64,000 nucleotides of DNA, from contig JALWRZ010000010.1 of assembly GCA_026993785.1 (NCBI GenBank), positions 337,199 to 401,198 on the forward strand, read 5' to 3'. The first letter of the stretch is position 1. Each line of letters opens with the position of its first letter. Source of the DNA: DHVE2 group archaeon (GTDB taxonomy: Archaea > Thermoplasmatota > Thermoplasmata > Thermoplasmatales > Aciduliprofundaceae). The notes under the pieces were generated by a model, which saw nothing but the letters and a program-made list of their open reading frames with translations, was not told where the DNA came from and searched no databases. Shown here piece after piece: positions 42,912 to 51,003 of the stretch. The translations under genes were made by a program, and so were the position numbers.

Positions 42912-43642
42912 TTCACCACCGTCCCTACAGTTTTCTCTCCTTCAATAATGCTCCTAATCCTTTCTGGGTGGAACCCATTTAGAACATAAACTTTGCTGTA
43001 ATTGGCAATTTCCCTCATCACCCTTATTTTATAGGCTATGCCCCCAGTTACATCCTTCACCTTTATCGCTGTTTCTGGCTCCACATCCCTTTCAAGAACC
43101 TCTATAAGTTTGGCATCCTTCTCTTCGGGGTCCCTATCGTATATTCCATCCACATCGGTGAGAAATATAGTGAATTGAGGTCTAAATTCTCGGGCCAGGT
43201 GCAGCATCATATAGTCTCCAGAGCATATATCTATCCCCTGCTCTCTGTGAAGGATTATATCTCCAAAAGTAAGGGGTACAAAGCCAAGATTTACAGCATA
43301 GTGAAAGATCTCCAAATTGGGAGAATTACCCATAACGAATAGGGAATGCGGAGGAACAGAAATCGCAGGTATATCCTCTTCCAAGAGTATATTCAGTATC
43401 TTCAAATTTAGCTCCTGCATATCCACCCCTATTCTAGCAAAACCAATGCGTTTCCACTCCTCAAATCCTTCGCGGATCCTATATTCCTGAGCAAGAATAT
43501 GGCCGTATGAACCACCACCATGCACAAGGATCAAATCCCTCTTAGGCAAATATTTGACTATTTTTCTTACTCCCTCTTCCCGAAATTCTTTGTATTTCCT
43601 CTTATCTGAGATTACGCTTCCTCCAAGCTTTATGAGAATCAT
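42908..43642 (-). CDS. isopentenyl phosphate kinase
   Basis: Phosphorylates isopentenyl phosphate to IPP, the final step of the modified archaeal mevalonate pathway. The protein starts MILIKLGGSVISDK at 43642; the track's extension to 43711 runs into pheS and is rejected. Amino acid kinase fold with HGGGSYGHILA carrying the His (~48) used for phosphate recognition in this family, and FLTDVDGIYDRDP. 244 residues. An AAATATATAAC box at ~43670 fits a leaderless start. First gene of the IDI2/ZPR1/DUF1028 operon. Confidence 0.93.
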   Translation of the reverse strand: MILIKLGGSVISDKRKYKEFREEGVRKIVKYLPKRDLILVHGGGSYGHILAQEYRIREGFEEWKRIGFARIGVDMQELNLKILNILLEEDIPAISVPPHSLFVMGNSPNLEIFHYAVNLGFVPLTFGDIILHREQGIDICSGDYMMLHLAREFRPQFTIFLTDVDGIYDRDPEEKDAKLIEVLERDVEPETAIKVKDVTGGIAYKIRVMREIANYSKVYVLNGFHPERIRSIIEGEKTVGTVVK

Positions 43643-43665
43643 CTGGAAAATGATGGCAATCCCAG

Positions 43666-45138
43666 TTATATATTTTTTCTCTCCTGGAACACTGGGGTAT
43701 TGCGAAGCCACTCAACATCGCTAATATAGAGATCCCTAATATCCTTCAGACCCAGGGTGATCATGGCAAGCCTCTCGAGGCCGAGTCCCCAGGCAAGAAC
43801 TGGATATTCGATACCTAGAGGCTCCGTCACCTCCGGTCGAAATATACCTGCACCTCCTAACTCCAACCATTCGCCGTTGTAGTATACCTCCACCTCCAAA
43901 CTGGGCTCAGTGTATGGGAAATATGAAGGTCTAAATCTTATGGTGGGAAAGCCCATCAGAGAATAGAATTTTTTAAGGATGCCTAATAACATGCGGAAAT
44001 TGGAATCCTCGTCCATGTAAATCCCTTCAATTTGAGTGAATTCTGGAAGATGCGTGGAATCCATGTTCTCTCTTCGGAACACACGACCTATGGAGAACAT
44101 CCTTACCGGGGGCTTCCGATGCTCATATAAATAGCGAATTGAGTTGACCGTAGTATGGGTTCTAAGCATAGCTCTCTCTGCCACCTCTCGGCTCCACTTA
44201 TACTGCCATCCTCGAGATATTCCTCCACCGTTCTCATGCATATCTTTGACTCTCATCATATATTCCTCATCCTCAATCTCCAATCTCTCCGGTTTCTTTA
44301 GATAGAATGTATCCTGTAATTCCCTCGCTGGATGGTCCTGGGGTATGAAAAGAGCATCCATGTCCCAGAATGTGCTTACCACATAATCCCCCTGCACCTC
44401 CTCGAACCCCATCATCTGAAATATTTTTCTTATCTTCTCAATAATCCTGGTGAGTGGATGAATTTTCCCTCCATACACCTTGGGTGCAAATAAACTTACA
44501 TCGTATCTCTTTAGCTCATAATCCCTCCATTTTCCACTTTTGAGAAGCTCTGGGGTAAGCTGGGTAATCTCTTCCTTGAGCTCTATGCCCTCCTTCAAGA
44601 TTTTCTCTCCCAGAGAAGTAAGCATTACGTATCTTCTAACCCTTTCTTTTTTAGCAATTAAACCCTTTCTTTTCAAGAGATCCTGAAGAATTTCTCTATC
44701 CACTTCCTTTTCATCCACGCATCTCTCTTTAAGCATCTCAAGAACCCTTTCCTTCTCTCTTATCTTCGCTTCTACATCCACAAATTTTAGCCTGCCCCTC
44801 TCAATGGGAATGCCCATCTTTTTGAGGTGTCCAACACCTCGGCTAACAACATCCTTGGGAAGGATCTGCGATAGCTCCCCTATATCTATTTCTCCCTTCT
44901 CCTTTAAGATGTCAAAAACTCTTCTCTCAGGAAGAACCTCATCTCTATTCAGACAATATTTGACCTCCAATTTCTCCTCCACCTTAACTAAACCTTTCAC
45001 TCGAAGCCAAGAAACTCCGTTCATAACCTTAACAAGCTCATCAAAGCCTCCAAGATTCATTATTTCCTCCACACTCAATTTTTTACCTGCATCACCGAGA
45101 ATCAGAAGTATCTTCTTCTCTATGTTGCTAAGCTCCAT
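43666..45138 (-). CDS. pheS: phenylalanyl-tRNA synthetase alpha subunit
   Basis: Catalytic subunit charging tRNA-Phe. True start MELSNIEKKILLILGD at 45138 gives 490 residues; the track frame to 45285 reads through a hairpin repeat. N-terminal winged helices (~1-200) precede the class II core with motif 2 FRRENMDSTHLPEFTQIEG and motif 3 WGLGLERLAMITLGL. The active site FRPSYFPYTEPSLEVEV is intact. GTTTTAAAAAG (45158-45168) sits 25 bases up, giving a leaderless transcript. pheT is not beside it. Confidence 0.95.
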   Translation of the reverse strand: MELSNIEKKILLILGDAGKKLSVEEIMNLGGFDELVKVMNGVSWLRVKGLVKVEEKLEVKYCLNRDEVLPERRVFDILKEKGEIDIGELSQILPKDVVSRGVGHLKKMGIPIERGRLKFVDVEAKIREKERVLEMLKERCVDEKEVDREILQDLLKRKGLIAKKERVRRYVMLTSLGEKILKEGIELKEEITQLTPELLKSGKWRDYELKRYDVSLFAPKVYGGKIHPLTRIIEKIRKIFQMMGFEEVQGDYVVSTFWDMDALFIPQDHPARELQDTFYLKKPERLEIEDEEYMMRVKDMHENGGGISRGWQYKWSREVAERAMLRTHTTVNSIRYLYEHRKPPVRMFSIGRVFRRENMDSTHLPEFTQIEGIYMDEDSNFRMLLGILKKFYSLMGFPTIRFRPSYFPYTEPSLEVEVYYNGEWLELGGAGIFRPEVTEPLGIEYPVLAWGLGLERLAMITLGLKDIRDLYISDVEWLRNTPVFQERKNI

Positions 45139-45175
45139 AAATGTGGATATCCGCCCGCTTTTTAAAACTTTCCCC

Positions 45176-45257
45176 ACTAGACACCTCCAGCGGGTTTCTA
45201 GTACTTCCAGCAACCAACAAAAATCGTGGGGGTTTAGAAAGGGGGCGTAGCCCCCTT
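45176..45257. repeat. single-unit copy of the 38.7 kb hairpin repeat
   Basis: CACTAGACACCTCCAGCGGGTTTCTAGTACTTCCAGCAACC differs from the fourth unit of the 38.7 kb array at one base in 41. It is followed by the same type of terminal hairpin, here AAGGGGGC-GTA-GCCCCCTT (45239-45257) with paired changes against the other copy. It lies between the divergent pheS and thyX genes, right beside the pheS TATA box. Confidence 0.8.
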
Positions 45258-45293
45258 CGTAGAAATAATTAAATTGGAGATGCATTTCACTTT

Positions 45294-45941
45294 ATGGAAA
45301 TTTGCAGGGGTTCAAGATGTCTGAAAGTTGAGCTAATTGCCTATTCTTTGCCCAAGGAGGGTGATGTGGACAAACTTGTGGCGGAAAGTGGGGCCATATC
45401 CCATGCTCCTGAATTCAGGGAGCTTGATGAGAAGAGGGTAAGACACCTTATAGAGTTGCTGCGAAAGCTGGGCCATGAGAGTGTATTCGAGCATGCATGC
45501 TTTACCTTCCGTGTTGAGGGCATATCACGGGTTTGCACGCACCAGCTTGTTAGGCATAGATTAGCGAGTTATACCCAGCAGAGTCAGAGATATGTAAAGC
45601 TTAAAAATCCAAAGTTCATCGTGCCCGAGGCTATATTTGGCAGCCAATTTGAGGAGGAATATATGGAGCTCCTGGAAAAGGCATCAGAGCTGTATCGCAG
45701 AATGGTTGAGGGTGGCATCCGAAAAGAAGATGCGCGATTTATACTTCCCCAGGGTGTTGAGACAAAGATAATAATAACCATGAACGGCCGTGAGCTGCGC
45801 CATTTCTTTAGCCTTAGATGCGAGAAGGATGCCCAGTGGGAGATAAGAAATCTTGCCAAAGCTATGCTCAAACAGGCCTATGAAGTTGCCCCGATTCTTT
45901 TTGAGGATCTCTACAAGAAATATATTGAAAATTACCCATAG
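45294..45941 (+). CDS. thyX: flavin-dependent thymidylate synthase
   Basis: Makes dTMP from dUMP using FAD and a one-carbon donor. The 215-residue protein carries the diagnostic RHRX7S motif as RHRLASYTQQS (87-97), followed by QRY. Other family blocks: HESVFEHACFTFRVEGISRVCTHQLVRHR and the C-terminal LPQGVETKIIITMNGRELRHFFSLRCEKDAQWEIRNLA. It depends on glyA-type one-carbon metabolism. The start ATG lies ~35 bases after the hairpin repeat. No partner gene overlaps. Confidence 0.96.
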   Translation: MEICRGSRCLKVELIAYSLPKEGDVDKLVAESGAISHAPEFRELDEKRVRHLIELLRKLGHESVFEHACFTFRVEGISRVCTHQLVRHRLASYTQQSQRYVKLKNPKFIVPEAIFGSQFEEEYMELLEKASELYRRMVEGGIRKEDARFILPQGVETKIIITMNGRELRHFFSLRCEKDAQWEIRNLAKAMLKQAYEVAPILFEDLYKKYIENYP

Positions 45942-45995
45942 CTGTCCAGTAATTATAAAATAGGGAAACTCCATGGCCTGCATAAGGTGATGGTA

Positions 45996-46829
45996 ATGGT
46001 GACCAAGGAAGATATTAAAAAAGGCGAGGAAATGCGCCAGAGGCTCTTGCAGGCCAAAGAAGTGGAGAAGAGAATAGCGGAAAAAATGAGAAAAATTAAG
46101 CATAAGCTTATGGTATTGAGTGGAAAGGGAGGGGTTGGAAAAACTACAGTGGCGGTGAATCTCGCGGTAACTCTGGCGCTGAAGGGCCATAAGGTAGGTT
46201 TACTGGACGCAGATATTCATGGTCCCAATGTGCCCAAGATGCTTGGAGTTCAAAACGCAAAGCTTGAAGTTAATGAAAGAAATATGATTGTTCCGGTTGA
46301 ACCTGTACCAAATCTCAAGGTGATATCTATTCAGATGGCCTTGCCCCAGGATGACCTTCCAGTAATCTGGAGAGGCCCCCTGAAGCATAAAGCTATTCAG
46401 CAGCTCCTTGATGAGGTAGAATGGGGAGACTTGGAGTTCTTCATAATCGATATGCCCCCTGGCACAGGAGATGAATCCCTGAGTGTTGCCCAACTTATTC
46501 CTGACCTTGATGGCGTTCTTATTGTGGTGACTCCTCAGGAAGTGGCACTTTTAGACGCTACTAAAGCCATAAACTTCACAAGGCAGCTACAGAAGAAAGT
46601 CGTGGGAATAGTGGAAAATATGAGTGGAGAGATCTTCGGCAGAGGCGGTGGAAAGAAAGCTGCGGAGAAATACAATGTTCCGTATCTTGGAAGTATACCC
46701 ATGGACGCAAATATAGTGAAATGCGGCGATGCCGGCGAACCTTTTGTTATGAAGTATCCAGAGTCAGAGGCGGCAAAGGCCTTCGAGGAAGTGGTCAGCA
46801 ATCTCCTCAAGGTTCTGGGTGAGAGCTGA
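45996..46829 (+). CDS. Mrp/NBP35-family P-loop ATPase
   Basis: Iron-sulfur cluster carrier ATPase family, ~277 residues. ATG 45996 is preferred as AAGGTGAT lies just upstream; GTG 45987 and ATG 45990 are alternatives. An N-terminal helical stretch precedes the deviant Walker A SGKGGVGKTTVAVNLA (~42-51), then GLLDADIHGPNVPKMLG, DMPPGTGDESLSVAQL. Where most relatives have a CPHC cluster motif after ENMS, this one reads VENMSGEIFGRGGGKKAAEK: both Cys are absent. It may be a variant carrier or a MinD-like regulator. Confidence 0.88.
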   Translation: MVTKEDIKKGEEMRQRLLQAKEVEKRIAEKMRKIKHKLMVLSGKGGVGKTTVAVNLAVTLALKGHKVGLLDADIHGPNVPKMLGVQNAKLEVNERNMIVPVEPVPNLKVISIQMALPQDDLPVIWRGPLKHKAIQQLLDEVEWGDLEFFIIDMPPGTGDESLSVAQLIPDLDGVLIVVTPQEVALLDATKAINFTRQLQKKVVGIVENMSGEIFGRGGGKKAAEKYNVPYLGSIPMDANIVKCGDAGEPFVMKYPESEAAKAFEEVVSNLLKVLGES

Positions 46830-46842
46830 GCCTTCGAAAATG

Positions 46843-46850
46843 TTAAATAT
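46843..46850 (+). promoter_or_regulatory. TATA box of the 5S rRNA gene
   Basis: TTAAATAT, with a purine-rich CGAAAATG before it, ends about 20 bases before the mature 5' end of 5S rRNA. It gives the 5S gene its own promoter. Confidence 0.6.
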
Positions 46851-46869
46851 GGCTGATATATACACCCCC

Positions 46870-46993
46870 TGGTGACGGCCATAGCGGCGGGGAAACACCC
46901 GGTCTCATCCCGAACCCGGCAGTTAAGCCCGTCCGCGTACCGTGTGCGTACTGGGATGCGCGAGCTCCCGGGAAGCACGGTTCGCTGTCACCA
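46870..46993 (+). rRNA. rrf: 5S ribosomal RNA
   Basis: GGTGACGGCCATAGCGGCGGGGAAACACCCGG opens the gene and GGTTCGCTGTCACC closes it, the two ends pairing as helix I (GGTGAC/GTCACC). Helix III carries the conserved CCCGAACCCGGCAGTTAAGCCC. About 122 bases. It stands alone with its own TATA box rather than in a 16S-23S operon, a pattern known in Thermoplasmata. Confidence 0.97.
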
Positions 46994-46996
46994 CCC

Positions 46997-47491
46997 TTAA
47001 TTTATTCCTTCGTGGGAGAGCTCCTCTATTATTCTTTTTGCCCTGTGATCTCTCGGATTTTTCAGTGCATATTCTTTTGCTAGGGAAAGAATCTCCGCCT
47101 TTTCACCCACCATGGAAATCAGGTGTGTCATAAGCTCTAAGGAGAGAGATCCACCTATCTTCCTGTGAATTTTCTTGAGAATTTCATATTTTGTCTCTGG
47201 ATCTACATCGCTCATCATAGCAGGAATAAATGCACCATGTTCTTCCTCACCAAGATTTAGCTCCAAGTCTTTATCGATATACTCCCACATCCTCTCCCTT
47301 TTACCTTCGCGATATAGCACATAGGCCATGGCACCTAGAAATTCTGGATCACTATCGTCTTGCCACTCTTGAAGGCATTTCTTAAGCTGAAAATAATCTT
47401 CGCTGCTCATCCTTTTCTCGGATTCAATGTAGCTATTCAGGATGTGAGAAACGCAGTCCTGTGGTTTTCTCCTTTTTCTCCACCCAAGCAT
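46997..47491 (-). CDS. helical (TPR-like) hypothetical protein
   Basis: 164 residues, cytosolic, all-helical by eye. Paired helices resembling tetratricopeptide repeats are visible (DPEFLGAMAYVLYREGKRERMWEYI; KAEILSLAKEYALKNPRDHRAKRIIEEL). Such folds hold protein partners. It stops four bases after the end of the 5S rRNA, in convergent orientation. A Cys pair is present but no metal motif. Family not recognised. Confidence 0.6.
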   Translation of the reverse strand: MLGWRKRRKPQDCVSHILNSYIESEKRMSSEDYFQLKKCLQEWQDDSDPEFLGAMAYVLYREGKRERMWEYIDKDLELNLGEEEHGAFIPAMMSDVDPETKYEILKKIHRKIGGSLSLELMTHLISMVGEKAEILSLAKEYALKNPRDHRAKRIIEELSHEGIN

Positions 47492-47559
47492 AGGAAAATT
47501 AATGTTATATGTTTATTTAACCTCTTTGGTATTAAAAAAGTAGAGAGGAATTGGTAAAG

Positions 47560-49068
47560 TTACTTCTCTAGCCTGCTAAATCTTTTTATCGCTATCACCG
47601 ATGCTATGAGGACTACCAATATCACCGGCTGTATCAGCTCGGGAACACTGGATACCACGAGCTCCACATGGCTTCTTCCGTCCTGCGAGGCATGGAAATC
47701 TTGTATAAAATTACCTGCAGATATGGTGAAATTCGTGGATGCGTTGTAGGCGTGGCTCATAGTGGCCAGATTCAACATATAAAATCCATTTTCATCGGTG
47801 TAGGTGTAAATGCTCTCTCCGGTAACCTTGTTTGTGATGGTAACCCTTATTCCAGGAAGGGGATTTCCCATTTCATCCTTCACATGACCCCATACCACAT
47901 AGGGATCCGGCTGATCAGCACTCTGATTTTTCGGTTTAAGCTTGGAGTCGCTTACCTCAAGGAAGTATATCATTGCTTGATAGAGATCATCGCAGTAGGT
48001 TTGAATCTTTGAAGTTGGTGGATGAAATCCATCCTGGGTATAGAAATTTCCGTAAAGGGGCTCCATCTCCACGGCGATGGCCATCTTGTTAAGCTTTCCA
48101 TAAACCCAATCAGAGCTTCCTCCAGGAGCATTGTAACCAATGACATCGTAGGGCTGTCCATAGGAATAGTGCCTCGCTGGATTACCATCCAATTTCGTTC
48201 TATCCGCCATGTATTTTCCCAGGGAGTAATAGAAATTCTTGTGGGGTGGCGGAATAGACGTGTAGAACCAAGGAAGCAGGATGGCGGCACTAAAACTGTG
48301 GATTACAACGAATGAATCTATGTCCTTGGATATTATTAAATCTCTCTCCGCTCTGGTCATGGGCTCGCTGAAGGGTGCAGGCCCATGATATGTGGGTGAA
48401 TTGGGATTAGGATCTCCCTCACCCCAGTGCCAGTCCCAGTTTCTCTCAGGATCTACGCCTTCGCCCTCCGCATCCCACTTATCTATGACATCCAGCTTGC
48501 CATTGCCATTATTATCGCGGCAGTTCTTTCTCCATCCTCCAGTACCCTGGCCTGTGAGGTTGCTCATATTTCCGTTGCCATCCTCCACATAGCCGTCGGC
48601 ATTTGCCATAGGTATTATGTAGATTTCATAATGATCTACGATCCAGTGTATGGTATCATTGGTATTGTATTCCTGCAAAAGATGCTGCATGAGATAGAGG
48701 TTAAAGGCAGGACCAATCCATTCTCTTGCATGATGCCAGGTTATAAGAACTGCAGGCTCTGTGGAGTTCTCATCTTCTTCAACATTATCGGATATCTTCA
48801 CGATCCATATTTCTCTGGGAGAATCGTATTTTCCAGTAACGGGGTTCCATCCCCATGTTTTTCCTATGGAGAATACCTTCATTATTTCACTGTAGTTCTT
48901 TTCCATTTCGTGCAGTGTTCTATTAATCTCTTGATAGCTTGGATAATGATCGAAAACGAATCCCGGTGAAACATTTTTCTCCCTATTTCCCTGCGCGTGT
49001 CCAAAGCTTCCAAGGGAAGAAGCTAAGAGGAGCACTATGATCAGTAATATCATAGGTTTCTTGTACAT
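47560..49068 (-). CDS. secreted zinc carboxypeptidase (M14) with C-terminal anchor
   Basis: 502 residues. Signal peptide 1-26 (MILLIIVLLLASSLGSFGHAQG). Zinc ligands: HHAREW (His113, Glu116) and a later His in VVIHSFSAAILLPW; catalytic Glu in MAIAVEMEP. A Ca-like loop DNNGNGKLDVIDKWD sits in the middle. A carboxypeptidase-regulatory beta domain (VVWGHVKDEMGNPLPGIRVTITN) follows, then an anchor helix and basic tail (VILVVLIASVIAIKRFSRLEK). It digests peptides on the cell surface, consistent with a peptide-using heterotroph and the solute-binding protein at 15 kb. Confidence 0.92.
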   Translation of the reverse strand: MYKKPMILLIIVLLLASSLGSFGHAQGNREKNVSPGFVFDHYPSYQEINRTLHEMEKNYSEIMKVFSIGKTWGWNPVTGKYDSPREIWIVKISDNVEEDENSTEPAVLITWHHAREWIGPAFNLYLMQHLLQEYNTNDTIHWIVDHYEIYIIPMANADGYVEDGNGNMSNLTGQGTGGWRKNCRDNNGNGKLDVIDKWDAEGEGVDPERNWDWHWGEGDPNPNSPTYHGPAPFSEPMTRAERDLIISKDIDSFVVIHSFSAAILLPWFYTSIPPPHKNFYYSLGKYMADRTKLDGNPARHYSYGQPYDVIGYNAPGGSSDWVYGKLNKMAIAVEMEPLYGNFYTQDGFHPPTSKIQTYCDDLYQAMIYFLEVSDSKLKPKNQSADQPDPYVVWGHVKDEMGNPLPGIRVTITNKVTGESIYTYTDENGFYMLNLATMSHAYNASTNFTISAGNFIQDFHASQDGRSHVELVVSSVPELIQPVILVVLIASVIAIKRFSRLEK

Positions 49069-49210
49069 CTTCCCACCAAGGTTTTATTAGAACCCAATAT
49101 ATAATTTTTTCCTATTAGCCGTTCATAAAAAATTCCTAAGAGAATTTTTCAAATGTTGTGATGGGAAAAGGTAAAATAAAAGAATAAAATTAACCTGCGA
49201 TTAAGTGAAG

Positions 49211-49295
49211 GCCGGGGTTGCCGAGTGGTAAGGCGCAGGCCTGGAGAGCCTGTACTCCGTTAAGGGGTGCGAGGGTTCAAATCCCTCCCCCGGCG
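49211..49295 (+). tRNA. tRNA-Ser (anticodon GGA)
   Basis: Acceptor stem GCCGGGG/CCCCGGC with G discriminator, anticodon stem CAGGC/GCCTG around loop CTGGAGA (anticodon GGA), long variable arm typical of class II tRNA, and T arm GAGGG-TTCAAAT-CCCTC. CCA is not encoded and no intron is seen. AATAAAAGAATAAAAT upstream is the likely TATA region. The next gene starts two bases after it. Confidence 0.95.
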
Positions 49296-49297
49296 CT

Positions 49298-49936
49298 ATG
49301 ATTTCATGGATGGGCATATTGCTCTGGTTTGCAGTATTTATGGGGGGAAGTATCGTAGGTGGATTGTGCCCATCCAGAAACCCCAAAATTAGTAGTGGAT
49401 GCACATCTGCAACCTTCATAATACTTAGCTTAATAGTTTTTCAATTTACCGGTGGATTTGAATACTACGGATTGAAAATAGACATTTTCTACACATTGAT
49501 ATCTATTTTCACAGCGTTCTTGGTAGCGTTTCCTCTCTCACTAATTGCATCCAGAGTTGCGGGAAATACCAATATGGAGAATGGCCCCTTTGATTTTGGC
49601 AATTTTAATATTCTTGAGTTTTTATTTCTGCTTCTCTTGCTTGCCCCGCTGGGTGAGGAGTTTCTTTTCAGAGGAATCCTCGAATCTTCTCTACTAGGAT
49701 ATGGTACCATAATTGCCATAGTAGTTCCTGCATTGTTGTTTTCTCTTATACATCTCCTGCCTTTCAAAAACACGCCGCGTAAATTCTTGATTACCATTCT
49801 AGACTCTGCATTTATCCTGGGATTACTTGCAGGTTATTTCAGAGCTATCAGTGGTTCTTTGCTTCCTGCATATGTCACCCACGCAATATTCAATCTCAAT
49901 GGCAAAATTGCTGAAAAATTAACATCTACTAAATAA
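49298..49936 (+). CDS. CPBP (CAAX-like) intramembrane metalloprotease
   Basis: 212 residues, about seven membrane helices. Motif 1 is GEEFLFRGIL (EExxxR), motif 2 is FSLIHL and a third His/Asn lies in THAIFNLNG, together the active site of the CPBP/Abi family. Bacterial relatives process pheromones or act in self-immunity; archaeal roles are unknown. The ATG starts two bases after the tRNA-Ser end, so it is either co-transcribed with the tRNA or starts very close to a processing site. Confidence 0.88.
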   Translation: MISWMGILLWFAVFMGGSIVGGLCPSRNPKISSGCTSATFIILSLIVFQFTGGFEYYGLKIDIFYTLISIFTAFLVAFPLSLIASRVAGNTNMENGPFDFGNFNILEFLFLLLLLAPLGEEFLFRGILESSLLGYGTIIAIVVPALLFSLIHLLPFKNTPRKFLITILDSAFILGLLAGYFRAISGSLLPAYVTHAIFNLNGKIAEKLTSTK

Positions 49937-50040
49937 AGATGTGTTGAGTGTGAGGTTCACAAGCAACGGGCATAGTGAGTTGCAAGCACCTGAGTTTCAC
50001 AGCCCAAAATTATTTAATCACCCAATTCATATGGCAAGAT

Positions 50041-51003
50041 ATGGAAGATGTCTGGGTTGAGAAGTACAGGCCCAAGAATCTGGATGAGGTTATTGGGCAG
50101 AAGGAAATTGTGGAGCGATTAAAATCTTATGTTAAGGCAAAAACCATGCCCCATCTACTTTTTGCGGGACCTGCGGGCACAGGTAAGACCACGTGTGCAA
50201 TCGCATTGGCGAGAGAGCTTTTTGGAGAGAACTGGAGAGCCAGTTTTCACGAGCTCAATGCCAGCGATGAAAGGGGAATAGGGGTGGTGAGAACAAAGAT
50301 AAAAGAGTATGCCAGAACTGCAGCTCCCAACGATGTGGGCTTTAAAATAATCTTCCTTGATGAGGCAGATGCCCTTACTCCCGATGCCCAGGCTGCATTA
50401 CGAAGAACCATGGAGATGTATTCCAAGACCTGCAGGTTCATACTCTCATGCAATTACTCCTCCAAGATCATAGAGCCGATCCAGTCAAGATGCGCTGTTT
50501 TCCGCTTTGCGCCTCTCAGAGCTGAAGATATAAAGAACAGGTTAAAGTACATAGCGGAGAATGAAGGGAAGAAGATAACAGAGGATGCCTTGGATGCCAT
50601 TGTTTATATTGCTGCGGGGGATATGAGGAAAGCCATAAACATTCTGCAGATGTCCGCTGCAATATCCGATACCATTGATGAGGGCATAGTTTACAAGGCT
50701 ACCGGCCTTGCCAAGAGGGAGGATGTGGAGAGCATAGTGAAGAAGGCAATATCAGGTGATTTTGTTGCAGCGAGAAACAAGCTCAACAAGCTTCTTGTGG
50801 AGTATGGACTCTCTGGCGAGGATATAATCAAGCAAATTCATCGGGTGATATTCGATTTGCCCATAGAAGATAGGCTGAAGGTAGAACTTTTGGACAGAAC
50901 CGGTGAGATAGAGTTTAGGATAGTGGAGGGTGCCAACGAGAGAATACAGCTGGATGCTCTCCTGGCATATTTTACCCTTGCCGGGGAGAAGATGAAGAAA
51001 TAA
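50041..51003 (+). CDS. rfcS: replication factor C small subunit
   Basis: Clamp-loader ATPase that loads PCNA in replication. Start MEDVWVEKYRPKNLDEVIGQ at 50041, the standard RFC opening; the track's extension from 49975 is rejected. Walker A FAGPAGTGKTT, Walker B DEAD in IIFLDEADALT, arginine finger in PIQSRCAVFRF. 320 residues. An AAATTATTTAATC box ~25-35 bases up fits a leaderless start. It overlaps the convergent phosphohexomutase by 32 bases. Confidence 0.96.
   Translation: MEDVWVEKYRPKNLDEVIGQKEIVERLKSYVKAKTMPHLLFAGPAGTGKTTCAIALARELFGENWRASFHELNASDERGIGVVRTKIKEYARTAAPNDVGFKIIFLDEADALTPDAQAALRRTMEMYSKTCRFILSCNYSSKIIEPIQSRCAVFRFAPLRAEDIKNRLKYIAENEGKKITEDALDAIVYIAAGDMRKAINILQMSAAISDTIDEGIVYKATGLAKREDVESIVKKAISGDFVAARNKLNKLLVEYGLSGEDIIKQIHRVIFDLPIEDRLKVELLDRTGEIEFRIVEGANERIQLDALLAYFTLAGEKMKK

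Noticed and set aside
45139-45285. N-terminal extension of pheS
   Set aside because: It translates the hairpin repeat; a TATA box lies inside it and the family start is at 45138.
49298-49936. Integrated element at tRNA-Ser
   Set aside because: No integrase, no repeat of the tRNA 3' end was noticed downstream, and ordinary core genes follow at once.
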